The notes: generated by a model from the sequence alone, not told the origin. Positions 1 to 7,544 are shown, counted from the first letter of the stretch. The stretch: DNA of 64,000 nt from Paracoccus sp. TOH (GCF_030388245.1 NZ_CP098360.1:664001-728000), one strand, 5' to 3'. Translations and numbers: made by a program.

Positions 1-263
1 GGATTTGGCTGATGCGGTGAGGCTGATTGTCGTTCGGATGAGAGTGGACGCCGCCCCTATGGCCGGCCGAAAGGCGGAATCAAGGCCACCTGCCGGACCG
101 GCGAGGTCGGCCCTTACCTGCCGGTCAGCGCCTTCAGCTGCTATGCAGCTTCCCGAAAGCTGCCGCTCAGGCTTGACGCGGCCGGAACGCGCCGCGGTCG
201 GCTAAGCGGGACTTTTCTGCCGTTCGTCTGGCAGATCAGACCGCCCCGTGATAAACTCTCGAA
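1..263. other. Stretch without a recognised gene at window start
   Basis: I see no supported gene here. A 66-codon open frame at 5-205 has no recognisable motif and reads like GC-rich chance sequence. The stretch ends just before the P-loop kinase at 264. It may be debris at the edge of the island that continues to the left of the window. Confidence 0.4.
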
Positions 264-779
264 ATGACTATCTTAGTGTCTCTTTCCGGCCTTCCTGGGG
301 TCGGCAAAACAACGTTGGCAAAGAAACTGGCGGCGCGCACTCCGACTATCCATCTTCGTGTGGATTCCGTAGAAGCTGCTTTGAAGCGAAGTATCCTGAG
401 CATTTGTCCCGCAGAGGATGCAGGCTACCTGGCAATCGCATCTATCGCGAAAGACAATCTTTTGCTTGGCTTCGACGTTATTGCTGACACCGTCAATCCG
501 ATTGAACTTTCACGAAAACTATGGGCAGAAACCGCCTCTGATGGCGCGGCTCACCTGTTGAACGTCGAGGTCACCTGTTCGGATAAGACGCTTCATCGGA
601 AACGAGTCGAGACGCGTATCAGCGATATCGAGGATCTTGTCGTTCCCGACTGGCAAGCAGTCACCAATCGGACGTTTGAACCGTGGCGATGCGACCGTTT
701 GATTGTGGATACCGCCCTTATCGCCGATCCATGGGAAGGTGACTCCGCAGGGCAAACCAGCGCCCGCTATGAGCGCTAG
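264..779 (+). CDS. AAA/P-loop small kinase-like protein
   Basis: A 171-residue protein with a perfect Walker A motif, GLPGVGKTT, at residues 9-17. It is followed by a VDSVEAAL segment near residue 34, which resembles the nucleotide/substrate region of small 'predicted kinases' (adenylylsulfate-kinase or zeta-toxin-like P-loop proteins). The length is that of a single kinase domain with no added domain. The substrate cannot be read from sequence. It stands alone on the plus strand, with an AT-rich start region, in the accessory part of the window and outside the 25-bp repeat at 929. The family call is firm; phosphorylation of a small molecule or of a toxin target is only inference. Confidence 0.75.
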   Translation: MTILVSLSGLPGVGKTTLAKKLAARTPTIHLRVDSVEAALKRSILSICPAEDAGYLAIASIAKDNLLLGFDVIADTVNPIELSRKLWAETASDGAAHLLNVEVTCSDKTLHRKRVETRISDIEDLVVPDWQAVTNRTFEPWRCDRLIVDTALIADPWEGDSAGQTSARYER

Positions 780-1198
780 GCAAGCTTGCCGCATCGTACT
801 GCCAGAAACACACCCATATTCGCACTCAATCAAGCTGTCCGAGCACGCGCAGGGTGCGCTTGGCACTATTGCGATATATTCCAATGATTTATGAGGAATT
901 CAGCCTCATCGCGAGGCAACTTCCGCGGTCAAAAAGGCAGAATTATCTGCCTCCTATTATGAAATTTCAGAGAGTCTTGCTCTGTTCTCCATCCGAATCC
1001 TGAACGAATCCAGTGGCTTTGGCTAGCGCGTTTTTCGTTGACTGCCTTTTATTTCACTTCGCACGCGGGTTGCCGTGTTGGGGCTGGCAAAGCTCGGGAG
1101 GTTCATGACGGCTTCGACCTCGGTTCGTGATCTTACAGGCTTTGAGGTGATCTATCGCGCCGCAGCGTATGAAGCTTTCTCCCGATATCGCTTATTGC
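780..1198. other. Gene-poor 419-bp stretch holding an island repeat
   Basis: No credible coding region on either strand. The clearest content is the 25-bp repeat at 929-953, listed separately, followed by an AT-rich run to about 975. Short open frames here have no motif and no ribosome-binding site. The stretch separates the plus-strand kinase from the minus-strand toxin-antitoxin genes. Confidence 0.5.
929..953 (+). repeat. 25-bp palindrome-containing repeat, left copy
   Basis: It starts TCAAAAAGGCAGAA and matches the sequence at 10998-11022 at 23 of 25 positions in the same orientation. Inside it, AGGCAGA and TCTGCCT form perfect 7-bp arms around a 4-bp centre. The two copies bracket the toxin-antitoxin and Tn7-like genes. 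They could be recombination sites, transposase or regulator binding sites, or relics of element ends. Confidence 0.6.
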
Positions 1199-1576
1199 TC
1201 ATGCCGTTGCATTATTCCCATCCGATAAATCCACCCAGAAATCGAGGTGGATGCCGCGATAGGGAAATTCGGCACCTTTTTCAGTATGATCGATAATCCC
1301 CGCATCTGCGAGCGTGATAACGTCCTGATGCACGGCTGGCGCATCGCGCCCGACCCGGCGCACAAGCTCGTCAATGGACATGACCCCTTGCCCGGCAAGC
1401 GCCATGACAACCCTAAGACGGGAAGGTGTGAGAACCCGATGCAGATCCTCGTAGCTGCGAAAATACAGCGTGGGGATCGTCTCGCGGGTCTTGACTGCAA
1501 CGGCCAGTTCGCCTGTTTCGGTGAAGCCTGTCCGAAGATTGGCCCCCGTGTCCAGATGAATGTTCAGAGTGCTCAT
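1199..1576 (-). CDS. HVO_A0114-type winged-helix regulator (orphan antitoxin-like)
   Basis: A 125-residue protein. The central part, roughly residues 45-100 (LTPSRLRVVMALAGQG, SIDELVRRVGRD, VHQDVITLADAGII), is a winged helix-turn-helix of the kind found in the HVO_A0114 family. The C-terminus has the typical FPYRGIHLDFWVDL end. Relatives often act as antitoxins beside a small toxin gene (DUF6516/TumE type, from memory). No such toxin is visible here. The gene directly upstream is a 36-codon open frame that overlaps the start by ATGA, and before that lies the HigA-like gene. It may be autoregulatory for the whole minus-strand cluster. Confidence 0.7.
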   Translation of the reverse strand: MSTLNIHLDTGANLRTGFTETGELAVAVKTRETIPTLYFRSYEDLHRVLTPSRLRVVMALAGQGVMSIDELVRRVGRDAPAVHQDVITLADAGIIDHTEKGAEFPYRGIHLDFWVDLSDGNNATA

Positions 1577-1683
1577 TGCGCTCCTGCCTGCATGATCGGG
1601 TGCCCCTGGAAATGCTGGTCGGCATTCATCCGATCATGCGGGAGGCGGGTGATTTCCGGTTGGCTTCCAGCTACTCGACGCAT
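1573..1683 (-). CDS. 36-residue micro-ORF between antitoxin-like genes
   Basis: The open frame starts with ATG 6 bp after the HigA-like stop codon. It ends in TGA overlapping the ATG of the HVO_A0114-type gene (ATGA). The peptide has no recognisable motif. The spacing on both sides fits a translationally coupled operon, so it may be a real small protein or the eroded remnant of a toxin that once paired with the downstream regulator. Coding status is uncertain. Confidence 0.3.
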   Translation of the reverse strand: MRRVAGSQPEITRLPHDRMNADQHFQGHPIMQAGAQ

Positions 1684-1689
1684 TCAGGG

Positions 1690-1968
1690 TCAACCCGCCA
1701 AGGCACGCTGCACCGCACCGGGCTCTTTCTCGATCACCCGCAGCAGCGTGGCAGCAGGACCAGAGACGCGACGCTGACCTTGTTCCCATTTTCGATACCC
1801 CGAAAGACTCATCCCCATCAATGGGGCCATTTGCGCCTGTGTCAGCTTCGCCCGCATCCTGACCTCGCGCGGATCAACCGACTCGTGCAGGATTGCGGGG
1901 CCTTCTCCCTTGGCATGGGCCAGTGCCTCGCCCATGGCCTGGATCAGGTCTTCGCCAAACGTGCTCAT
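1690..1968 (-). CDS. higA: HigA-type XRE antitoxin
   Basis: A 92-residue protein with a helix-turn-helix at roughly residues 38-75 (LTQAQMAPLMGMSLSGYRKW followed by EQGQRRVSG). This is the signature of antitoxins encoded after a RelE/HigB toxin. It neutralises the toxin and normally represses its own operon. I prefer the ATG at 1968: it overlaps the toxin stop as ATGA and has AAGGAA just upstream. An in-frame ATG at 1983 would add five residues. The toxin-first order is typical of HigBA. Confidence 0.85.
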   Translation of the reverse strand: MSTFGEDLIQAMGEALAHAKGEGPAILHESVDPREVRMRAKLTQAQMAPLMGMSLSGYRKWEQGQRRVSGPAATLLRVIEKEPGAVQRALAG

Positions 1969-2303
1969 TTCCTTTCCTTCCATGCAGCCTTCAGCGCCGT
2001 GGCCAGCGCGGCCACCGTGCGCTTTTCATCCGGGGTCATGTCGCTTCTCGCGTTCTTGGCATAGGCCAGCAGCGCGTAAAGCGGCATGGTTTCATCCAGA
2101 TAGTAGTAGATCACCCGAGCACCGCCCCGTTTGCCTCGACCTGAGGCCGCGAACCGGAGCTTGCGCACCCCACCCGTGCCAAGGATCTCATCACCGGCCA
2201 TGGGGTTTTCGGCCAGAAAATCAATCAGTTCCCGCTTCTCGTCTTCATTGAACAGCTTTTCGGTCTGTCGGGTGAAGATAGGGGTTTCCGCCACTGTCTG
2301 CAT
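1965..2303 (-). CDS. higB: RelE/HigB-type toxin
   Basis: A 112-residue RelE/ParE-superfamily toxin. Typical features are the N-terminal IFTRQTEKLFNEDEKREL helix region, the LGTGGVRKLRFAASGRGKRG strand segment with its basic cluster at about residues 42-62, and ARVIYYYLDE and LLAYAKNARSDMTPDEK near residues 65-95. Family members cleave mRNA at the ribosome or poison gyrase; the sequence alone does not decide which. It lies first in an operon and its stop overlaps the antitoxin start. There is no obvious ribosome-binding site before the ATG. The upstream DNA has the inverted pair CTTGCA/TGCAAG within 2305-2338, a candidate operator. Confidence 0.85.
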   Translation of the reverse strand: MQTVAETPIFTRQTEKLFNEDEKRELIDFLAENPMAGDEILGTGGVRKLRFAASGRGKRGGARVIYYYLDETMPLYALLAYAKNARSDMTPDEKRTVAALATALKAAWKERK

Positions 2304-2390
2304 GCTTGCATGTAGCCCATCGGGTTACTTATTGCAAGAGGTGCTGTGTAATTTGAGATAAGACCAACGTGATCGTTTCTGCCAAGCAAG

Positions 2391-2879
2391 TCATTGCCGC
2401 TCGGACATCAGGCCAAGCGCGTCCCACATCCAGCTGAAATCATAGTTTGCCATCGGCGTGCCCGGCTGACGCGCGCTGCCGTTTTCCAGATGCTTCAGCC
2501 AATCGACCACCTTCTTTCTGCCCGCAGCACTGCGCACGGCCTGTCGCGGTGTCTTGTCCCCCAGCACGGGAACCGGTTGGTCAAGGATTGCGTGATAATG
2601 GTTGTCCGGAAACTCCGCCAGCACCTCCCGCGCCAGTTCCGGGGGCAGGTCTTCGCCATCACTCTGTCGGCCGTCGCCTTGCGATTGCTGGTCACGCATC
2701 ACCTGCTGCGCGGTCTGGATCGCTGTCAGTTGAGGACGAAGCAGCTTGCCGGCCACCGCCTGGATCATGGCCTTGCCGCGTTCTGCACGCTCTCGCGAAT
2801 TTACGTTCAGGAGCAGAGCTTTGCCCTTCAGCGTGATCGTCCCCAGCACCGTACCACCGCCGACAAAGCTGCCGATCAC
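2391..2879 (-). CDS. C-terminal part of split conserved protein (ParS/MbcA-like end)
   Basis: A 162-residue reading frame starting with GTG that overlaps the stop of the upstream 300-residue frame (GTGA). Residues 1-60 carry a TLKGKALLLNVNSRERAERG segment. Residues 90-130 (HYHAILDQPVPVLGDKTPRQ, then AGRKKVVDWLKHLEN) resemble the C-terminal region I recall from large alphaproteobacterial proteins with SEC-C or ParS/MbcA-like ends, which also finish in YDFSWMWDALGL. In those proteins both halves lie in one polypeptide, so this is either a frameshifted gene or a naturally split, coupled pair. Function unknown. Confidence 0.6.
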   Translation of the reverse strand: MIGSFVGGGTVLGTITLKGKALLLNVNSRERAERGKAMIQAVAGKLLRPQLTAIQTAQQVMRDQQSQGDGRQSDGEDLPPELAREVLAEFPDNHYHAILDQPVPVLGDKTPRQAVRSAAGRKKVVDWLKHLENGSARQPGTPMANYDFSWMWDALGLMSERQ

Positions 2880-3778
2880 CAGTCCGCCGCTCTTGCCTGA
2901 TTTGCGACGCTCGCCGCCAACCAGTCCCAGGTCTTTGCCCCGCAGGACTCCAGCTCTGGCATGCGGTCCAGCATGTCGGCGATCTGTGCCTGCTGCACGC
3001 CCTTGGCAAAGGGGAAACGCAGCTCGCAGAATAGCAGATCATCGCCATCGGTGTTGGTCAGGTCCGGCATCTGTGGATCGAGAAGACCGGGTAATTGGCT
3101 GAAGAGCCAGGCATTGGAAAACAGCGGTGCGCAGCCCTGCAGCTTCTCGGGCACCAGCTTCGGATCCTGCCCGCGCTTCAATTTCAACACCTGCCGGAGC
3201 CCGTCGAAGAGCAGTTCCGAGGCGGCGGCAGGGTAGATCAGCAATCCGCCGGAGATCACATGATGATGGCCAACTGGCACCACGCGGGCGGCAATGCGGT
3301 CCCAGGTGTTCAGAGACTGCGTGGCGCTGTGTTCGGTGACGGTCACTGGTGCCGTCCCGGCGATAAGGTCACGCAATTTCATGCTCTGACCCGGGATCAC
3401 CTCGGATACCTCGTAGAGGCTGGCCCAGGCATCACGCAACCCGAGCATGTATTCCCGAGCTGCGGCGCCTTCGCGACCTTTTCCTCGTGCGAGATAGGCA
3501 TCAACCACCGAGAGCCCATGTTTGCCATAGCGACGGGAAATGAAATCCTCGAACGCACAGCCCCAAAGCGTCCAGGGCAGTTGCTCGCCGAGAAGTTCCG
3601 CCAAGTCTTCGAAGTCGATCTCGAATTCTTCGAGCGCAGGCAGAAGGTGCTCATCCACCACCTTGGCTAAGCGCGGGCGCCAGGTGGCATCGGTTTCGGC
3701 GAAGCGGATCAGGCCGCTGAGATCGTGGGAATCCTTCAAGCGCACCTCCTGTTTCATTGCCGCGTGATAGGAAACCAA
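2876..3778 (-). CDS. N-terminal part of split conserved protein, function unknown
   Basis: A 300-residue frame; the more likely start is the ATG at 3757 (MKQEVRLKD). It is mostly helical and acidic at its N-terminus (EEFEIDFEDLAELLGEQLPW near residue 50). It contains a segment, GHHHVISGGLLIYPAAASEL, near residue 170, and ends in a Trp-containing run that stops just where the downstream frame begins. No catalytic motif is evident. It appears to be the upstream portion of the same protein as the 162-residue frame. It is transcribed away from the VapBC operon and may form one unit with HigBA downstream. Confidence 0.55.
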   Translation of the reverse strand: MVSYHAAMKQEVRLKDSHDLSGLIRFAETDATWRPRLAKVVDEHLLPALEEFEIDFEDLAELLGEQLPWTLWGCAFEDFISRRYGKHGLSVVDAYLARGKGREGAAAREYMLGLRDAWASLYEVSEVIPGQSMKLRDLIAGTAPVTVTEHSATQSLNTWDRIAARVVPVGHHHVISGGLLIYPAAASELLFDGLRQVLKLKRGQDPKLVPEKLQGCAPLFSNAWLFSQLPGLLDPQMPDLTNTDGDDLLFCELRFPFAKGVQQAQIADMLDRMPELESCGAKTWDWLAASVANQARAADW

Positions 3779-4124
3779 GGCAGGGTGGACAAGGGCACAG
3801 CCGCTCGGGCTCAGCAGTTCAAGGTGGCGAAATCAACACGATCCGCGAGAACGGCCGAGGCTGGCGGGAAGATTGCCCCGCGGCCAGGGCTCGGAACGAG
3901 ACCCATGACGCCGGCCACGACGCAAAATGGGCGTGCAGGTCGATCATTGACGGATCCCGCCAGGAGAGTTCAACCTTGCCCCCATGGGTCTCAGTTTCAT
4001 TTCAGCTCAGGCCTTCTCTCCACAAAATGGGTTGTAGGGACGGGGCTGGCAGCGATGCAGGTTGAAAATCTCCGCAGCATGATGTATATGTTTCTGCATA
4101 TACACATGAACAGGAGGGGCGATC
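3779..4124. other. 346-bp divergent intergenic region before vapB
   Basis: No supported gene. Overlapping short plus-strand frames have no motif. Its 3' end holds the vapBC operator-like palindrome (4083-4104) and an AGGAGG ribosome-binding site at 4112-4117. The rest probably carries the promoter of the minus-strand split gene. Confidence 0.5.
4083..4104. promoter_or_regulatory. vapBC operator-like palindrome
   Basis: TGTATATG and CATATACA are perfect 8-bp inverted arms separated by 6 bp, ending 20 bp before the vapB start. VapB proteins with an AbrB-type fold bind such palindromes to autorepress their operon. The position and symmetry support that role here. Confidence 0.6.
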
Positions 4125-4388
4125 ATGCCGCATCCGCAGCCATATTCAGAGCCTCGTGAAGCCAAGCTCTTCCGTAACAACAAGAGCCAAGCCGTCCGCA
4201 TTCCCGCAGACTTCGAGATGCCGGGGGATCGGGTGAACATCTATCGTGATGGGAACCGGCTTATCATCGAGCCGGTGCGCCGCAAGAACCTGCTTGAAGT
4301 GCTGGCCGGACTAGACCCGCTCGGGCCAGAGGATCAGTTTCCTGATGTGGACGAGACGCTTCTCCCGGCCAAGGAAATCGACATTTGA
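4125..4388 (+). CDS. vapB: VapB-type antitoxin, AbrB/SpoVT fold
   Basis: An 87-residue protein. Residues 13-50 (AKLFRNNKSQAVRIPADFEM, then DRVNIYRDGNRLIIEP) form the swapped-hairpin AbrB/MazE DNA-binding domain. The acidic C-terminal tail (PEDQFPDVDETLLPAKEID) is of the kind that wraps and inhibits a PIN toxin. A strong AGGAGGGG ribosome-binding site precedes the ATG. The stop overlaps the TTG start of the toxin by four bases (TTGA), a normal coupling that keeps the antitoxin in excess. Confidence 0.9.
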   Translation: MPHPQPYSEPREAKLFRNNKSQAVRIPADFEMPGDRVNIYRDGNRLIIEPVRRKNLLEVLAGLDPLGPEDQFPDVDETLLPAKEIDI

Positions 4389-4786
4389 CCCTCTATATGC
4401 TCGACACCAATATCGTCTCCGATCTGCTGCGACATCCTGACGGCAGCGCGGCAAAGCGCATTGCCGAGGTCGGCCCGGATGCGATCTGCGTGAGCATCAT
4501 CACAGCCGCAGAGCTGCGATATGGGTGCGCCAGGAAAGGGTCTGCGAAACTCTTGGCGCATGTCGAAGCGATACTGGAAAGTGTGCAGGTTCTGGCGCTC
4601 GATGTGCCTGCTGACGCGGAGTATGGCGGCATTCGTGCCGAGCTTGAGGCCGCTGGCAAGCCCATTGGTCCGAACGATCTGTTGATCGCAGCTCATGCCT
4701 ACGCCGCAGGCGCAATCCTCGTGACTGACAACACGGGCGAGTTTTCCCGCGTTCGCGGCCTGCGGGTTGAAAACTGGATCAGGTAG
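4385..4786 (+). CDS. vapC: VapC-type PIN-domain ribonuclease toxin
   Basis: A 133-residue PIN domain. The acidic metal-binding residues are visible: LDTNIVSDLL (Asp 7), AELRYG (Glu near 43), PNDLLIAAHA (Asp near 98) and LVTDNTGEF (Asp near 117). VapC toxins are Mg-dependent endoribonucleases, often acting on initiator tRNA or rRNA. The start is TTG overlapping the vapB stop; an in-frame ATG at 4397 would remove MTLY and is less likely given the coupling. All motifs are intact, so the pair should be functional. Confidence 0.9.
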   Translation: MTLYMLDTNIVSDLLRHPDGSAAKRIAEVGPDAICVSIITAAELRYGCARKGSAKLLAHVEAILESVQVLALDVPADAEYGGIRAELEAAGKPIGPNDLLIAAHAYAAGAILVTDNTGEFSRVRGLRVENWIR

Positions 4787-4875
4787 CCGATGAACGAAAA
4801 CTGTCTTGGGCGCAGTGTCGGAATGGGCGAAGTTTCATTGGAAATTGCTACTCTCCATGCCACTTCTGACAGATA

Positions 4876-6459
4876 CTATTCCATGGCATATCCGAGTGCA
4901 CGGTAGCCCGTTCGCCGCTTGGCGGCCATCCTCGCGAGGACCGGGACAGCGCTGTCGACATAGTCGACCACCAGGACATCTCTCTTCTCGCCGTGCTGCC
5001 GATGTAGCCTGCCGACATACTGCGCCAGCGTACCTTTCCACGCGATTGGCATCGTCAGAAACAGGGTATCAAGACGCTTGTCATCGAAACCTTCGCCGAT
5101 GTAACGCCCCGTGGCGAGAATCAAACGCTCGTCCTCATCGGCAACATTCAACGCGGAATACGCGGCCTTCCGGTCCTTTGCGGACATGCCGCCACGAAGG
5201 ACAACGATATTCTTGGCAAACCGGGCGAAGCGCCGCTGAAGGTAATCGAGGTGATCCTTCCGCTCGGTTAGTACGATCGGCGACCGCTTGGCCTCCAGCG
5301 ATTTCAGCACATCGTCAAAGATCAGATCATTTCGGGCCTCGTCTTCCGCCAAAGCGGCATAGATCGCGGGAATTGACGGGCGCTCGGCCATGGCGAGAGC
5401 CTCTGGCAATCGAAATCTTGTATGACGCTCACGGGCCCGATGGTGAATGCCGCTTTCGGCAGCCTGTAATTTGGCACTCACCTGATGGCGCACCGGACCG
5501 CATTGCATGAAGATGATCGGGTGATGCCCGTCTTTTCTGGCGATTGTCGCGGACAATCCGGTGACGTAGCGCGCCTTCGATCTGCGGGCGACAAGCTCGA
5601 AGCTTGCAGCGGACAGGTGATGGCACTCATCGACAACAAGATGGCCATATTTGCCAACGATATCGTCAACTGCACCCTTGCGAACCAGGCTTTGGATCAG
5701 CGCCACGTCGATCACACCGGTAGGTTTGCGCTTTCCGGCACCGATGGTGCCGATCTGCTTCGGGTCGATCTGTAGAAAGGACCCAAGGCGCTCGACCCAC
5801 TGGCTGAGGAGTTCACGGCGATGGACCAGAACCAATGTATTGCGAGCGCGATGCGCGATCAGCGCCGAGGCCACGACGGTCTTTCCGAATGCGGTCGTGG
5901 CGGCGAGCACGCCTGTATCGTGCTTGGCCAATGCATCAAACGCGCGCGATTGCTGCTGGCGAAGTTCGCCACGGAAGCGAACCGTCTCTGGCAAACAAGT
6001 TCCATCTTCGCGCAAATCGTCCAGATCGGCTGTCGCTCCGTGATTGGAAAGGAGCCCGATCACTTCATCGAGGCAGCCGCGCGGCAGGGCGACGTGTCGG
6101 GGGTGCAGTTCTGCACAGGATACAATTCGCGACTTGCCAAATGTCGGTAGCCGCATTGCTTGTGCGCGATAGAATTCCGGGTTCTGGAACGCCGCCAATC
6201 GCACCAACTGAGCGATCATAGCGGTCGGCAGATCCGACCGGTCGATATAGATCTGATCGGCGATCGTCACCTTGATGGTTTGCGGAAGGGCCACACCGAG
6301 GCGTCGTGGCGTGCTGCGGCGCGACGGGGGCATCTTCCAAGGCTCGTCCGCCTGCTCGTCATCCACCGGCATTCGCACACCCAACACCCGTCCGGAGAGT
6401 TCTGCCGCTTCGACATGCTTGGTCACCGCCGACAGGGGCATTCTAGGCAAGGACGACAA
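4876..6459 (-). CDS. Truncated TOTE-type SF2 helicase (C-terminal portion)
   Basis: A 527-residue superfamily 2 helicase. The ATP-binding motif is TTAFGKTVVASAL near residue 189, the Walker B/DEAH-like motif is VVDECHHLS near 275, and the motif VI region is QYVGRLHRQHGE near 490. The block ADQIYIDRSDLP with AAFQNPEFYRAQAMRLPTF precedes the helicase core. I recall it from full-length proteins annotated as TOTE conflict-system enzymes, where an archaeo-eukaryotic-type primase domain comes first. That N-terminal domain is missing. The homologous frame is open a little further up, to about 6492 (QWAYLSSLPR), but no good start exists; the TTG at 6459 is only the first usable codon. Upstream it abuts the tniA stub. 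It is probably a non-functional relic of a larger gene. Confidence 0.7.
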   Translation of the reverse strand: MSSLPRMPLSAVTKHVEAAELSGRVLGVRMPVDDEQADEPWKMPPSRRSTPRRLGVALPQTIKVTIADQIYIDRSDLPTAMIAQLVRLAAFQNPEFYRAQAMRLPTFGKSRIVSCAELHPRHVALPRGCLDEVIGLLSNHGATADLDDLREDGTCLPETVRFRGELRQQQSRAFDALAKHDTGVLAATTAFGKTVVASALIAHRARNTLVLVHRRELLSQWVERLGSFLQIDPKQIGTIGAGKRKPTGVIDVALIQSLVRKGAVDDIVGKYGHLVVDECHHLSAASFELVARRSKARYVTGLSATIARKDGHHPIIFMQCGPVRHQVSAKLQAAESGIHHRARERHTRFRLPEALAMAERPSIPAIYAALAEDEARNDLIFDDVLKSLEAKRSPIVLTERKDHLDYLQRRFARFAKNIVVLRGGMSAKDRKAAYSALNVADEDERLILATGRYIGEGFDDKRLDTLFLTMPIAWKGTLAQYVGRLHRQHGEKRDVLVVDYVDSAVPVLARMAAKRRTGYRALGYAME

Positions 6460-6566
6460 ATAGGCCCACTGATCAGCACGATCCCTTCGGGCTCATGTGA
6501 TGCAAGCCGATATTCCACGCCATCAAGGATGACGAGATCGAGGAGATTGATGTTGAAATGTTGCAT
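6459..6566 (-). pseudogene. tniA: 5' stub of tniA/tnsB transposase
   Basis: ATG at 6566 lies nine bases after the tnsA-like stop. It opens a frame reading MQHFNINLLDLVILDGVEYR and on to about GIVL, the N-terminal domain start I know from TniA/TnsB-type DDE transposases (a short beta-rich lead with a conserved DGVEYRL). Homology ends after about 31 codons, near 6474, and the frame continues only into antisense-like residues before a stop. From there on, the DNA encodes the helicase relic in another frame. The gene was therefore cut by a deletion or illegitimate join; the integrase core is absent. Confidence 0.6.
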
Positions 6567-6575
6567 GGCGCCCTC

Positions 6576-7103
6576 TCAAGCCAGAATCATATGGGTAAAG
6601 GCTGGGATCATCGGCGCGCCGAGTTCCCTGGCGCGCTCGATCAGGCGCGTCGTCGGGGCGTGCGGCACGACCTCCGGCCGGGGAATGTCTGCATCGGTAA
6701 ACAGCAAGACCCGTGTCGCGAAGGATCTGGGCAGTTGCGAGGCGATAAGCCTCAACGTGTCCTCGAAGCGGTATTTGCGGACGCGGGCCAGTGGCCGCAC
6801 GGCAACGGCAAGCGCACTGCCGTCGGCCAGATGGGCGCGAAAGTCGAAGTGATGGACGGCGGGCCTGCCCCATGCGTCGCGGTACCGGATGACGGGCGGC
6901 TGCGCCTGAACTTCACGAATCTCGGGATCCGCAATCAACTGGTCCCAGCAATGGGCTTCCAGCCCGGATTCGAGCCGGCTGATGACAGGCTGGGGCAGGA
7001 ATGATCGCACATCGACGACCTGCACGCGGGCGCTCGCTTTCGAGCGCGCCGGAATGGTCCGGCTGGCGGGTGCCAGCACGGGAAAGCGAAAGAAGGGGTT
7101 CAT
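6576..7103 (-). CDS. TnsA-like endonuclease subunit of a Tn7-like element
   Basis: A 175-residue protein. Residues 42-70 (SRLESGLE, then LIADPEIREVQAQPP) and 73-103 (RYRDAWGR, HHFDFRAHLADG) follow the N-terminal nuclease pattern of TnsA, which cuts the 5' ends of the transposon. Glu 45 and Asp 87 are in place. Where TnsA normally has an acidic/Gln-x-Lys strand, this protein reads AVAVRP (around residues 99-104), so the catalytic lysine is Arg and the preceding residue Ala or Val; activity is doubtful. The immediate downstream ATG of the tniA stub supports the assignment. Confidence 0.65.
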   Translation of the reverse strand: MNPFFRFPVLAPASRTIPARSKASARVQVVDVRSFLPQPVISRLESGLEAHCWDQLIADPEIREVQAQPPVIRYRDAWGRPAVHHFDFRAHLADGSALAVAVRPLARVRKYRFEDTLRLIASQLPRSFATRVLLFTDADIPRPEVVPHAPTTRLIERARELGAPMIPAFTHMILA

Positions 7104-7310
7104 GTCAAATCCCTGGCAACAGTTTGTCAGGCGGCCGCCCGCGGGAGCGGGCGATCACGGCGGATGCAGGCACTGCGCAGCCATCGACCGAAGCGGATGG
7201 CGCCGGTCATTGACTTTGCGTGCGATTTTTGGGATGCTTCAGGCGTCGGAGTGAAGAATCGACAAACCTGAGCAGGGTCCCGGGGCTTAGCCTTTGGGGC
7301 CTTCGCTTTT

Positions 7311-7544
7311 TTATTTGCTCATGTTGCCCTCCTGTTCGTAGCGGTCGGGCCAGATCTTCTCGGGTGTGGTGCCAAGCTTTTCCGCTATCGCCCGCTGGAT
7401 ATTCTCCGAACGCCGATATCCCTGCGAGACAACGGTAACACTGCTTGGCTTTATCGCACTGATACCCGACCCGGCTTCCCGAAGTCGGGTTTTCACATCC
7501 GACTGGCGAACGAGATCTGCGATTTGTCGGCGCTGCTGAACCAT
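7311..7544 (-). CDS. Ner/Nlp-like helix-turn-helix protein
   Basis: A 77-residue frame from the ATG at 7544 (an upstream in-frame ATG at 7610 is possible). The segment DVKTRLREAGSGISAIKP, then SQGYRRSENIQRAIAEKLGT and PEKIWPDRY, closely follows Ner/Nlp (SfsB-like) DNA-binding proteins, which end in the hallmark IWPDRY. Ner proteins of Mu-like transposing phages repress transposition genes. The gene lies on the same strand 207 bp upstream of tnsA, so a repressor role for the Tn7-like module is a reasonable inference. Confidence 0.7.
   Translation of the reverse strand: MVQQRRQIADLVRQSDVKTRLREAGSGISAIKPSSVTVVSQGYRRSENIQRAIAEKLGTTPEKIWPDRYEQEGNMSK

Noticed and set aside
703..894. Small plus-strand frame overlapping the end of the kinase gene
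   Set aside because: No motif or ribosome-binding site, and most of it lies out of frame within the kinase gene or in its 3' flank.
1042..1055. CTGCCTTTTATTT as an inverted copy of the island repeat
   Set aside because: Only about nine bases match and the palindromic core is missing; could be chance.
1247..2064. Plus-strand open frames across the HigBA/HVO_A0114 genes
   Set aside because: Antisense to three recognised genes, with Cys/Arg/Pro-rich composition and no domain.
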